Counted from the first letter of the stretch, positions 1 through 8,013 are shown. The stretch is DNA of 11,698 nucleotides from Pseudaestuariivita sp. (GCA_020629995.1 JAHDCH010000068.1:1-11698); one strand, 5' to 3'. Translations and numbers: made by a program. The notes: generated by a model not told the origin, from the letters alone.

Positions 1-56
1 ACAGTGATCCGGGGCTTCAGCTCTTCCTGGCCCGGCATGGAAAGGTTGAGTGTCAT
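1..56 (-). CDS. ftsZ: Cell division protein FtsZ, N-terminal fragment
   Basis: FtsZ is the tubulin-like GTPase that polymerises into the cytoplasmic Z-ring and recruits the divisome. Only the first 18 codons and two bases of the next are in the window. They begin at ATG (54-56, minus strand) and read MTLNLSMPGQEELKPRIT, with the next codon starting GT. This matches the alphaproteobacterial FtsZ start, where an ELKPRI(T/V)VFGVGGAGGNA segment leads into the GTP-binding core; the core lies off the left edge. A purine-rich stretch (AGGCGGA on the minus strand, about 8 bases before ATG) can serve as ribosome binding site. The gene follows ftsA in the same direction after a 346-bp leader, as expected for the end of a dcw cluster. 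Identification is from a short peptide, but position and sequence agree. Confidence 0.9.
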   Translation of the reverse strand, partial: MTLNLSMPGQEELKPRIT

Positions 57-86
57 CGCAACGTCCGCCTGTGTTTTATCAGGGCC

Positions 87-91
87 GATTC
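87..91. promoter_or_regulatory. GANTC (CcrM) methylation site upstream of ftsZ
   Basis: GATTC is the only GANTC in the 346-bp leader and lies 31 bp before the ftsZ start codon. CcrM methylates the adenine of GANTC in alphaproteobacteria. In Caulobacter crescentus ftsZ transcription depends on CcrM methylation, with GcrA acting at such sites. By analogy this could tie ftsZ expression to replication. A single 4-base-specified site can also occur by chance. Confidence 0.35.
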
Positions 92-118
92 CGACCCGTT
101 TCTGCCTTATCACCCATC

Positions 119-147
119 AGTTTACGCACCTGTGGCGCAATCGTCAC
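119..147 (-). promoter_or_regulatory. Candidate sigma-70 promoter for ftsZ
   Basis: On the minus strand GTGACG (142-147) is followed by a 17-bp spacer and TAAACT (119-124). Each hexamer matches the TTGACA/TATAAT consensus at four of six positions, and the spacing is optimal. The predicted start near position 112 would leave a leader of roughly 55 bases before the ftsZ ATG. The match is moderate and made by eye. Confidence 0.35.
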
Positions 148-150
148 GCA
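125..150. repeat. Three CGCA words in 11-bp register
   Basis: CGCA begins at 125, 136 and 147. The second and third copies are full CGCAAT words separated by five bases, while the first is CGCACC. The spacing is exactly 11 bp, about one helical turn, so all three would face the same side of the DNA. They overlap the spacer and -35 element of the candidate ftsZ promoter, so they could be binding sites for an unidentified regulator. Confidence 0.4.
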
Positions 151-167
151 ATTTTTGCCCCAAAACC

Positions 168-190
168 GCCAAATATGGCAGTTATTTGGC
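168..190. promoter_or_regulatory. 8-bp perfect inverted repeat upstream of ftsZ
   Basis: GCCAAATA (168-175) and its exact reverse complement TATTTGGC (183-190) flank a 7-base centre. A second, overlapping pairing (GCCA with TGGC, 168-179) is also possible. It lies just upstream of the candidate ftsZ promoter and has no T-tract, so an operator is likelier than a terminator. The function is inferred. Confidence 0.4.
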
Positions 191-365
191 ATACTTCCGC
201 TGAATTTCGGGGGTCGCGCCAGATTTTGCGGCCAAAGCCGATGCCGACACAACAAATGAACCAAGCCGCCGCAAACCGAGGCCTGCACGGAGGGGTTGTA
301 TTGCTGGTGGGTGCCTGCCCGACGCCCGGTGTCGTCTCTGTTGGACGATTGGGCCTCAGGCTAGC

Positions 366-399
366 ACGCAGGCGGCGCTGCGTCACCCGCAAATGCGGG
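366..399 (-). other. Two tandem short hairpins after ftsA
   Basis: Immediately after the ftsA stop the transcript can form CCCGC/GCGGG (386-399, four-base loop) and then a perfect 6-bp stem of ACGCAG with CTGCGT (366-383, six-base loop). Neither is followed by a U-run, so a strong intrinsic terminator is not supported. They could protect the ftsA mRNA end, mark a processing site or weaken read-through into ftsZ. Confidence 0.4.
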
Positions 400-402
400 G
401 GA

Positions 403-1737
403 TCACCAGTTTTCCTTGAACCACTTGACCGCGCGTTTGAGCGAGCGGGCCGGGTATTTGTCGACCGGGATTTCGAAATCCCACCATTCGTCCTGCGGAT
501 GCGCCGCCTGAAGGCAGAGGCCCACGGCGCTGGCAAAGCCCGGGCCGGTTGCCGCCTGCGGCAGGCCATGAACGCGCAAGGGCCGGCCCAGGCGCACCTG
601 CTGGCCGAGGATCTTGGTCGCCAGCCCGTCGAGGCCGGGGATCTGCGAGCCGCCACCTGTCAGCACGATCTGCTGCGAAGGCAGGTGTTCGAACCCGGCG
701 GCGTCAAGGCGCGCGCGCACCTCTTCGAGGATTTCTTCGACGCGGGGGCGCATGATGCCGATGACCTCGGCCACCGAAACGGTGCGGCGGTCGTGTTCCC
801 AATCGCCGGTATCGCCGCCGATCTCGATCATCTCGCGGTCGTCCATGCCGGTGGCGACAACGCCGCCGTAGAATGTCTTGATCCGCTCGGCAGTGGCGAG
901 CGGCACCTGCAGACCCATCGAGATGTCCGAGGTCACGTGATCGCCGCCCATCTTGACGCTGTCGGCAAAGATCATGTGCTTTTTCATGAAGATCGAGATG
1001 CCGGTCGCGCCGCCACCCAGATCGATGCAGGCCGAGCCGAGCTCTTGTTCATCCTCGACCAGGGCCGACACACCCGAGGCAAAGGCCGACGAGGCGATGC
1101 CCGCCAGTTCAAGATCGCAGCGTTTGACGCAATAGGCGAGGTTCTGGATCGCGGTGGCATCCACGGTCAGCATGTGCAGATCGGTCGCCAGCGTCTGGCC
1201 CAGCTGGCCACGCGGATCGATCAGCCCCGACCGGTGATCGAGGGCAAAGTTCACCGGCTGGGCGTGCAGCACCTCGCGCCCGTCGCCAAAGTCGGGCACA
1301 TCGCAGGACGACAGCACCCGCGCGACGTCCTGTTCGCTGACCTGTTCGCCGCCGACATCGACCTGCCCGGCCAGACCGTAGCTGCGCGGATCGGCACCCG
1401 AGAAACAGGCGATCACGTGATCGACGCGGATATCGGCCATTTTCTGAGCGGCCTGCACGGCGGTGCGGATCGCGCGTTCGGTCTCGTGCATGGCTTCGAT
1501 CTCGCCAAAGCGGACGCCGCGCGAACGGGTCGTGGCCGCGCCGATGACGCGAAAGCCCGACTGCCCCGCCAGAGCGCCAACGCCTTCGACCTCGGGCTGC
1601 CATTCGCCGCTGTCAAAGCGCAGCACAAGGCAGGCGATCTTGGAGGTGCCGACATCGAGGATCGCGATGACGCCGCGCTGCATCGCGGCCTTGCGCATGT
1701 TGCGCATCGCGCGCTGGGACTCGTAAAGCTCGATCAT
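403..1737 (-). CDS. ftsA: Cell division protein FtsA
   Basis: FtsA is the actin-like ATPase that tethers FtsZ filaments to the inner membrane and helps recruit later division proteins. The 444-residue product has the actin-fold signatures in order: phosphate-1 ILDVGTSK (26-33), phosphate-2 DLGGGATGISIF (239-250) and the adenosine motif VLTGGGSQIPGL (358-369). The C-terminus (about 431-444, RSLKRAVKWFKENW) is a basic, aromatic amphipathic helix, which is the membrane-targeting sequence, so the protein appears intact. A 20-residue leader precedes the first core strand, as I recall for Rhodobacterales FtsA. The ATG overlaps the ftsQ stop (ATGA, 1734-1737) and has no good ribosome binding site, which suggests translational coupling to ftsQ. 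ftsZ follows after a long leader. Confidence 0.97.
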   Translation of the reverse strand: MIELYESQRAMRNMRKAAMQRGVIAILDVGTSKIACLVLRFDSGEWQPEVEGVGALAGQSGFRVIGAATTRSRGVRFGEIEAMHETERAIRTAVQAAQKMADIRVDHVIACFSGADPRSYGLAGQVDVGGEQVSEQDVARVLSSCDVPDFGDGREVLHAQPVNFALDHRSGLIDPRGQLGQTLATDLHMLTVDATAIQNLAYCVKRCDLELAGIASSAFASGVSALVEDEQELGSACIDLGGGATGISIFMKKHMIFADSVKMGGDHVTSDISMGLQVPLATAERIKTFYGGVVATGMDDREMIEIGGDTGDWEHDRRTVSVAEVIGIMRPRVEEILEEVRARLDAAGFEHLPSQQIVLTGGGSQIPGLDGLATKILGQQVRLGRPLRVHGLPQAATGPGFASAVGLCLQAAHPQDEWWDFEIPVDKYPARSLKRAVKWFKENW

Positions 1738-2606
1738 TGTTGGTCTGTGTCCACTGTTTTGATGCGCCAGAGTTCTTTGAGGCTCTGGTCGTTGAGACGA
1801 AGGGTCGGGCGGGACGGCAGGCGCATGTCCACGGCGGCGATGTCGCGCGCCAGCATGTCCTGCGCCGCATCCATGGCGATCACGCGGTCAAGCGCGGTGA
1901 CGGGTCCGTTTGTGGGCAGCATGATGCGCTGGCCACGGTCCAGCACAACGTCCCAGCGGCGCGCGCCCAGGCGTTCCAGCCCGCGCAGGCGGGATTTCAG
2001 AGGTGCGGCTGCGGCCAGAACGGCCAGCGCTTCGGTGACTTCGGTATTGGCCCCCTCGCCCGCGATCAGCGGCAGATCGGGGCGTGCGGCACGGGCCGCA
2101 ACGGGGCCGATAGCGACGCCCTCGTCATCCACCAGCTCGAGCCCGTCCGGGCCGCGCCACAGGACGACGGGGATGCGCTCGGTCACGTTGACCTGCAAAA
2201 CGCCGCCCGGCTTGATGCGTACGGCAACCTCGCGCACGGCCTCGAGCCCGTCGATCGTGTCGCGGATTTCGTCGAGGTCGAGGTCAAAGGACGACACGGG
2301 GAAATCAACGGGCACGATCTCGCGGATGTCTTCAGACACGCCGGGGCCTGCGCCATCAACGGCCATGACCTTGACCATGAATTCTGGGCGGGTTTCGATC
2401 TCGTGCCGGATGTCCGAGATCATCAGGTTCATCGCATCACGGCGGTCCTGATCGGAAAAGTACCAAAGCCCCGCCCCCAGCGTCAGGCAAAACGGCAGGC
2501 CCACGCGCACAAAACCCCGAAACAGCGGCGACAGCTTCCACCGCGCGAGGCGGTATTGCCAGCGCGACGGCGCCGGATCGCGGCGGGGGGCGCTCAGCGT
2601 TGGCAA
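1734..2606 (-). CDS. ftsQ: Cell division protein FtsQ
   Basis: FtsQ is a single-pass inner-membrane protein with a periplasmic POTRA domain that links early and late divisome proteins through FtsB/FtsL. From the chosen start the product has 290 residues: a basic cytoplasmic tail ([17 protein letters not shown]), a membrane segment at about 33-50, a POTRA domain (about 76-145, from [10 protein letters not shown] to [13 protein letters not shown]) and a beta domain. The frame stays open to a TTG at 2633, but the TTG at 2606 has GGAGG seven bases upstream, whereas 2633 has no ribosome binding site, so I chose 2606. The start overlaps the end of ddl by 13 bp and the stop overlaps ftsA (ATGA), so ddl-ftsQ-ftsA are probably translated together. 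Confidence 0.93.
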   Translation of the reverse strand: MPTLSAPRRDPAPSRWQYRLARWKLSPLFRGFVRVGLPFCLTLGAGLWYFSDQDRRDAMNLMISDIRHEIETRPEFMVKVMAVDGAGPGVSEDIREIVPVDFPVSSFDLDLDEIRDTIDGLEAVREVAVRIKPGGVLQVNVTERIPVVLWRGPDGLELVDDEGVAIGPVAARAARPDLPLIAGEGANTEVTEALAVLAAAAPLKSRLRGLERLGARRWDVVLDRGQRIMLPTNGPVTALDRVIAMDAAQDMLARDIAAVDMRLPSRPTLRLNDQSLKELWRIKTVDTDQQ

Positions 2607-3508
2607 GAGGCGTCCTCCACCAGCTGGGCGCAAAGCTGCGCAAATGAGATGCCGGCGTATTCGGCCTGTTCGGGCGTCAACGATGTAGGCGTCATGCCGG
2701 GCTGCGTATTCGTTTCCAGAAGGACCAGCCCGTCGAGGCCGCGTGCTTCGTCCCAGCGGAAATCGGTGCGGCTGATGCCGCGGCAGCCCAGCGCCTGATG
2801 GGCGCGCAGGGCATAGTCGAGGCAGGCCGCCTCGATCTCGGCCGGGATTTGCGCCGGGATCACGTGGCGCGAGCCGCCGGTTTCATACTTGGCCGCATAA
2901 TCGTACCAGCCATCGGTCACGATGTCGGTCACCGCCAAGGCGCGGTCACCCAGGACAGTGGTGGTCAGCTCGCGGCCCGGGGCAAACGCTTCGACCATTA
3001 CCATGTCCGGCATGTCATCGGCCAGCTTCGGGGGGCCATTGGCCGCCTCGTTCACCAGATAGACGCCGACGGAAGAGCCTTCGTTGTAAGGTTTGACCAC
3101 ATAGGGCGGCGCCATGACATGATCGGCCACTACCGCGGCCTTTGACGCCAGCCGGCTGGGCACCACGGGCAAGCCTGCGGCGCGGTAGATCTCTTTGGTG
3201 CGTTCCTTGTCGATCGCAGTGGCCGAGGCCAGAAGGCCGGAATGGGTGTAGGGGATGCCGAGCCATTCAAACAGGCCCTGCGCCACGCCATCCTCACCCC
3301 AGCGGCCATGCAGCGCGTTGAAGATCACGTCCGGTTTGGTCTCGGCCAGCTTTTGCGCCAGATCGCGGCCTGCGTCGATCTCGGCCACGTCATAGCCTGC
3401 CTCGCGCAGGGCGGCGGCACAGCCACGCCCGGTCGAGAGCGAGACTTCGCGCTCTGCCGAAAGGCCGCCCATCACGACGGCCACAAAAGGGGATGTCCTG
3501 TCTGACAC
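2594..3508 (-). CDS. ddl: D-alanine--D-alanine ligase
   Basis: This cytoplasmic ATP-grasp enzyme joins two D-alanines to make the dipeptide that MurF adds to the peptidoglycan precursor. From a GTG start the product has 304 residues. It shows [11 protein letters not shown] (14-24), HGRWGEDG (67-74), the ATP-grasp loop [12 protein letters not shown] (137-148), the substrate-region YDYAAKY (202-208), RTDF with a metal-binding Asp (247-250) and [16 protein letters not shown] (264-279) with the metal ligands Glu and Asn. Length and motifs fit a functional Ddl. The frame opens at a TTG at 3523, but GTG at 3508 gives the expected (M)SDRTSP...VAVVMGG start and has GAGG nine bases upstream. It lies 129 bp after murB and overlaps ftsQ, in the usual dcw order. 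Confidence 0.95.
   Translation of the reverse strand: MSDRTSPFVAVVMGGLSAEREVSLSTGRGCAAALREAGYDVAEIDAGRDLAQKLAETKPDVIFNALHGRWGEDGVAQGLFEWLGIPYTHSGLLASATAIDKERTKEIYRAAGLPVVPSRLASKAAVVADHVMAPPYVVKPYNEGSSVGVYLVNEAANGPPKLADDMPDMVMVEAFAPGRELTTTVLGDRALAVTDIVTDGWYDYAAKYETGGSRHVIPAQIPAEIEAACLDYALRAHQALGCRGISRTDFRWDEARGLDGLVLLETNTQPGMTPTSLTPEQAEYAGISFAQLCAQLVEDASCQR
2614..2618 (-). promoter_or_regulatory. Ribosome binding site deciding the ftsQ start
   Basis: GGAGG on the minus strand lies inside the 3' end of ddl, seven bases before a TTG codon at 2604-2606. It supports a TTG start for ftsQ there rather than the upstream TTG at 2631-2633, which has no comparable site. Confidence 0.6.
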
Positions 3509-3530
3509 GCCCGACTGCCTCAATGTCCCA

Positions 3531-3545
3531 GGCGGTCTGGCCGCC
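3531..3545 (-). other. Short perfect hairpin before ddl
   Basis: The murB-ddl gap (3509-3637) holds no gene. Within it GGCGG, a five-base loop and CCGCC form a 5-bp G/C stem 22 bp upstream of the ddl start. There is no T-tract, so it is more likely a minor leader structure than a terminator. Confidence 0.25.
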
Positions 3546-3637
3546 CTGTTGTCACCGCGGGTCCGGTCGTTGATGCCGGCCCATGTCTGTTCTGCTCGCT
3601 TCGGCGCTTCTGCGCGCCTGTCTAGCGTGTGGCGCTG

Positions 3638-4567
3638 TTATGCGCCGGGTTCGGGTTTGCCCACCCGTATCACTTCCCACTCTAGCGTGATGCCGCTGTG
3701 TTGAAAAACCTTTTTTCGCACTTCTTCGCCCAAACCTTCGAGGTCTGCGGCAGTTGCGCCACCCACATTTACGAGGAAATTGGAATGCTTGGGCGACATC
3801 TGGGCCCCGCCCCGGGTCGCGCCGCGCATGCCGGCGTCGTCGATCACCTTCCACGCTTTCAGCTCGTGCGTGTCATCAGCGGCGCCGGTGCTGGAATATC
3901 CGGCGGGGTTGCGAAAGGTACTGCCTGCGGTGCGGTCCTTGGTCGGCTGGGTGGCGTCGCGCTTGGCCAGCTGGTCTTCCATGCGGGCGTGCAGGGCCTC
4001 GGGCTCGGCGGCGTCTGCGCGAAAGGTCGCCTCGGTCAGCACCCAACCTTCGGGAAGGTCGGTCTGGCGATATTGAAAGTTCAGATCCTCTGCGGTGAGG
4101 GTCACCGTCTCCCCTGCCCGGCTGATGGCCTTGGCGCTGACAAAATGGTCGGCCACATAAGAGCCATAGCAGCCTGCGTTCATCCGCACCGCCCCGCCGA
4201 TGGCACCGGGGATGGTGCGCAGGAAGGTCAGATCGCGCCCCTGATCGGCGGCCCGCCGCGCCACATGGGCATCGAGGGCGGCGACACCTGCCGTCACCAG
4301 ATCGCCGTCTATATGTATGTGGTTAAAGCCGCGCCCCATGCGGATCACCACCGCATCGATGCCGCCATCGCGCACGATCAGGTTCGACCCCACGCCCATG
4401 GGAAAGACCGGCACGCTCGGGTCCAGCTCTTTGAGAAACTGGGCGAGGTCTGCCGGGTCCTTGGGCTGAAACAGCGCCATCGCCGGCCCGCCCACGCGCA
4501 GCCAGGTCAGATCGGCCAGCGGCCGGTCGGGCGTCAGGGTGCCCTGGGGGGTGGGAAGGTTGGTCAT
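3638..4567 (-). CDS. murB: UDP-N-acetylmuramate dehydrogenase (MurB)
   Basis: MurB is a cytoplasmic FAD enzyme that uses NADPH to reduce UDP-GlcNAc-enolpyruvate to UDP-MurNAc, the second committed step of peptidoglycan synthesis. The 309-residue product has the FAD-binding [10 protein letters not shown] (58-67), [17 protein letters not shown] (119-135), GSTFRNP (215-221) with the proton-donor Ser216, [20 protein letters not shown] (245-264) and a final LEWEV in which Glu298 fits the conserved acid. The motifs and short C-terminus fit a type II MurB. The ATG at 4567 gives the expected MTNLPTPQG start. The gene is unusually isolated for this cluster: a foreign-looking gene ends 104 bp upstream and ddl starts 129 bp downstream. 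It may therefore need its own promoter. Confidence 0.96.
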   Translation of the reverse strand: MTNLPTPQGTLTPDRPLADLTWLRVGGPAMALFQPKDPADLAQFLKELDPSVPVFPMGVGSNLIVRDGGIDAVVIRMGRGFNHIHIDGDLVTAGVAALDAHVARRAADQGRDLTFLRTIPGAIGGAVRMNAGCYGSYVADHFVSAKAISRAGETVTLTAEDLNFQYRQTDLPEGWVLTEATFRADAAEPEALHARMEDQLAKRDATQPTKDRTAGSTFRNPAGYSSTGAADDTHELKAWKVIDDAGMRGATRGGAQMSPKHSNFLVNVGGATAADLEGLGEEVRKKVFQHSGITLEWEVIRVGKPEPGA

Positions 4568-4593
4568 TATATACGCCGCTCGGGTTTTGATCC

Positions 4594-4622
4594 GGGATAG
4601 GCGGGAATGCTCGGGGGTGCAA
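4594..4622 (-). promoter_or_regulatory. Possible murB promoter
   Basis: In the 104-bp gap upstream of murB the minus strand reads TTGCAC (4617-4622), a 17-bp spacer and TATCCC (4594-4599). The -35 is good, while the -10 keeps only TAT. It is worth noting because an inserted gene separates murB from its usual upstream partners, but the match is weak. Confidence 0.22.
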
Positions 4623-4671
4623 GGTTTTGGGAGGTGTCGGACAAGTTCTGACCATTGCCCAGTTTACTATA

Positions 4672-5985
4672 CTACTTTGCCCCGGAAGGGATCACGGCTT
4701 CTCTTGCAGCTTTAATCAAATCTGCAGCGTTTTGGCGCGCAAACACCATCGATCCGGCTGCGAAACCGGCCATGACGGGCAATCCAAACTGTGTGAACAA
4801 TGCGGTACTGCCCATGATCAAAGAGACCTGAGCCGTGCCCTTGCATGCCTCCCAAACACCGCCAACGATTTCGTCGGCTTTGGCGACCGGAAGTTCTCTG
4901 AATTTGTTGGCGTAAACGGTCAGCAACCCATGCGCCTTTTCTGCGTCTTGCTCAGACGGAACGCTATCTTTGGGCAAGGTTTTGCGCAACGCGCCGACAG
5001 CTTCGAACAAAGTGAGCAAGGTACGTAACATGGCCATGGCTTCGGCCTTGTCGTCTTCATCGCGATAATTTCGGTTTTGCAGCCGATCAATTTCCAGCAG
5101 CAGCAGTCCTTCAATGGCATCAAGCGTTGGCGGGATCGACCGGCGGTTCTGGCTCATCGCTGTTCGGACGTTTTGCACGACCGATGCGGGCGCCTTGGGT
5201 ACAGCGGCGATTGCTTGGTTTAGAGCCTCGTCGGGAGCGTCCAGCCCCTGATACTTCGCCCAGATCCCATTGATGATCGGGGTGACGACTTTGTGGCCGG
5301 CATCCCATTGCTCGGGCGTCAGGGATTGAACAATCTCTTGCAGCATGTCCCAGTTGAGAGCCGTGCCGCGAACTACATCATCAATAAGATCGATCCAAAA
5401 TGAGTACTGCAACAGATCCGCGTCTTGCTCGAATACAAGATCTGCTTTCAAATTGATCCATGCGTCCCAATCTGTCGCGGGTGTTTCATTCCAAAGCGGC
5501 GGGGGATTTTCGCGTGTGCTGCGATCTGCGGACGCTGCATCTATACGTAGATGCTTCCAACCTATCTCGGAGGCAAACGAGGCAACTGCCTTGACACTTG
5601 TCAATTGAAGCGCCTCGTCGCAAACACTATTCACCGCGTGATTTGAAGTATCCGCAGCGTAGTATGACAGCTTGCCGGCTCGGGAATAGCCCGCAGCATT
5701 AAATTGGAACGCAGCGTTGGCCGCAGCCTGCTTGACCTTTTCAGTCCTTCGTACCGTTCCAACGAGAGCGATCAAATTGCAGCGCAGCAAGTTAATTTCA
5801 GCGCTTGCAGAATACTCTTTGGAGCTTGAGCGCAGTTCGTGCCAGCCGGACGGCAAAGCGCGCAAAGCACTTCGACTTGCTAGGTAGGTTTCATGCCACT
5901 GGATTTCCGTTACGCCGCGTCGAGCAACTTCGACCCTTAGCCAGGCCTCCAGGCTTGCAGCGTTGCTGATGTCGTCGGGCGTCAT
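4672..5985 (-). CDS. Uncharacterised accessory protein inserted in the dcw cluster
   Basis: Function unknown; 437 residues from ATG. The N-terminus carries SLEAWL (11-16) and RSALRALP (38-45). An Ala-rich helical stretch with many Tyr and Asn follows (86-120). The centre is Trp-rich (FWIDLIDDVVRGTALNWDML, 196-215, then LTPEQW, 222-227). Next come QNRRSIPPTLDAIEGL (279-294) and a helical region. A hydrophobic Gly-rich segment (about 386-415) near the C-terminus could insert in or contact a membrane. From memory, similar LEAWL...ALRVLP and FW-x-x-W...G-x-LNWD architectures occur in poorly studied alphaproteobacterial accessory proteins; I know no function. Hand counts of two 60-base rows inside the gene give 53-55% G+C, against 73% in a row of murG, so recent transfer is likely. 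It sits between the DUF2484 gene and murB, with no catalytic motif I recognise. Confidence 0.85.
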   Translation of the reverse strand: MTPDDISNAASLEAWLRVEVARRGVTEIQWHETYLASRSALRALPSGWHELRSSSKEYSASAEINLLRCNLIALVGTVRRTEKVKQAAANAAFQFNAAGYSRAGKLSYYAADTSNHAVNSVCDEALQLTSVKAVASFASEIGWKHLRIDAASADRSTRENPPPLWNETPATDWDAWINLKADLVFEQDADLLQYSFWIDLIDDVVRGTALNWDMLQEIVQSLTPEQWDAGHKVVTPIINGIWAKYQGLDAPDEALNQAIAAVPKAPASVVQNVRTAMSQNRRSIPPTLDAIEGLLLLEIDRLQNRNYRDEDDKAEAMAMLRTLLTLFEAVGALRKTLPKDSVPSEQDAEKAHGLLTVYANKFRELPVAKADEIVGGVWEACKGTAQVSLIMGSTALFTQFGLPVMAGFAAGSMVFARQNAADLIKAAREAVIPSGAK

Positions 5986-6023
5986 CGCTCAACCATGCGC
6001 GCCGGAGCGAGGCATAGCAAGAG

Positions 6024-6044
6024 GCCCCGGATCAAGTCCGGGGC
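6024..6044 (-). terminator. Perfect 8-bp G/C hairpin ending the ftsW-DUF2484 block
   Basis: GCCCCGGA (6024-6031), a five-base loop and TCCGGGGC (6037-6044) form a perfect stem beginning one base after the DUF2484 stop codon. The CCCCGGA-TCAAG-TCCGGGG core is, from memory, a very common intergenic palindrome in alphaproteobacteria, often after genes. No clear U-run follows, so termination is inferred from position and stem strength. It would partly separate the upstream mur/fts genes from the inserted gene and murB. Confidence 0.55.
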
Positions 6045-6045
6045 G

Positions 6046-6294
6046 TCAGCCAGCCACCAGACCACGGAGCCAGCGGCCGAGGTAGATCACGGGCCAGCGA
6101 AGGACGGACATGGCGGCGATCAGGACGCCGAGACCCCACCAGGGGCCGTTTTCATAGGTCACCCAGCCCAGGATCGGGATGCCGATCGCGATCAGAAAAT
6201 AGGCGCGGCGCCAGTGGTTGTCGCGGCTGGGCAGCATGGCCAGAACATTGGCCAGCAAAGCCCAGGCGCAGGCGGCGGCGAGGGACCAGCTCAT
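6046..6294 (-). CDS. DUF2484 family small membrane protein
   Basis: The 82-residue hydrophobic protein has about three membrane segments (4-20, 31-46 and 52-72) separated by short loops with conserved-looking LPSRDNHWRRAY (21-32) and GWVTYENGPWWG (43-54). The sequence and place match the DUF2484 family as I remember it from Rhodobacterales, found between murC and murB; its role is unknown. The ATG overlaps the stop of the upstream gene as TGATG (6292-6296), so the two are probably coupled. A GTG one codon earlier (6297) is the alternative start. Cell-envelope work is inferred only from the neighbours. A strong hairpin follows directly. Confidence 0.82.
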   Translation of the reverse strand: MSWSLAAACAWALLANVLAMLPSRDNHWRRAYFLIAIGIPILGWVTYENGPWWGLGVLIAAMSVLRWPVIYLGRWLRGLVAG

Positions 6295-6608
6295 CACTCG
6301 GCCGGGTGCACGGTCGACGGGTCGGCGGCGGTGCCGCGCGCCTCGCGGGCGTGCTTGTAGTGGATCCAGGCGTGCAGAGCCTTGTCGCAGCTCATCACGA
6401 AGACGGTGATCAGCGACAGCGACGCCAGCCCGCGCAGGATCGTGTCGAACGCGCCATCGCCGGTCAGCAAGGACAGCGCCTTGAGCACGACGGCGGCGGT
6501 CAGAAGGGCCATCACCTCGAGGTGAAAGCGCACGATGCCGTAGCGGAACGCGAAAAAGACAGCGAGACCGGCGGAAAAGGTCGCCATGAAAAGTCCGATA
6601 AGAAGCAT
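6294..6608 (-). CDS. Conserved-position small membrane protein
   Basis: Family not recognised. From ATG at 6608 the product has 104 residues with three predicted membrane helices (about 3-22, 31-49 and 58-74), a Cys at 74 and a hydrophilic C-terminal tail (HYKHAREARGTAADPSTVHPAE). The reading frame is open further upstream into murC, but this ATG lies four bases after the murC stop and has GGAGG nine bases before it, so it is clearly the start. The stop overlaps the DUF2484 ATG. Tight packing in a mur operon suggests an envelope role, but nothing in the sequence shows a mechanism. An N-terminal signal peptide is unlikely, because the helices are evenly spread. Confidence 0.78.
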   Translation of the reverse strand: MLLIGLFMATFSAGLAVFFAFRYGIVRFHLEVMALLTAAVVLKALSLLTGDGAFDTILRGLASLSLITVFVMSCDKALHAWIHYKHAREARGTAADPSTVHPAE

Positions 6609-6612
6609 GCGG

Positions 6613-8009
<1,397 letters not shown>

Positions 8010-8013
<4 letters not shown>

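Larger units (their letters stand above)
57..402 (-). promoter_or_regulatory. ftsA-ftsZ intergenic control region
   Basis: This is a 346-bp stretch with no credible gene between the ftsA stop and the ftsZ start. It is visibly richer in A+T than the flanking genes, especially around 140-265. Going from ftsA towards ftsZ it holds two short hairpins (366-399), an 8-bp inverted repeat (168-190), three CGCA words spaced 11 bp apart (125-150), a candidate sigma-70 promoter (119-147) and one GANTC site (87-91). Neighbouring gene junctions overlap or nearly touch, so this gap is exceptional and implies separate control of ftsZ. I saw no TTAA-N7-TTAA CtrA box. Confidence 0.6.

Noticed and set aside
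79..288. A 69-codon minus-strand frame in the ftsA-ftsZ gap
   Set aside because: It is Cys/Arg/Pro/Trp-rich with no good ribosome site, overlaps the candidate control elements and looks like chance coding.
57..402. A CtrA box (TTAA-N7-TTAA) in the ftsZ leader
   Set aside because: I looked because Caulobacter ftsZ is CtrA-controlled, but found no such pair on either strand.
4..2451. An 815-codon open frame on the plus strand antisense to ftsA and ftsQ
   Set aside because: It lies fully opposite two well-supported genes, its product has long Arg/Ser/Ala-rich low-complexity stretches and no domain, and such long antisense frames are expected in G+C-rich DNA.
3546..3637. A further small gene between murB and ddl
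   Set aside because: The minus-strand frames offer only a roughly 10-codon ATG stub without a ribosome site.
3698..4600. A 300-codon open frame on the plus strand antisense to murB
   Set aside because: It covers exactly the intact MurB gene in the opposite direction and shows no recognisable protein features.
4568..6045. IS element or target-site duplication around the 437-residue gene
   Set aside because: No transposase, no terminal inverted repeats and no matching short direct repeats were seen at the two edges.
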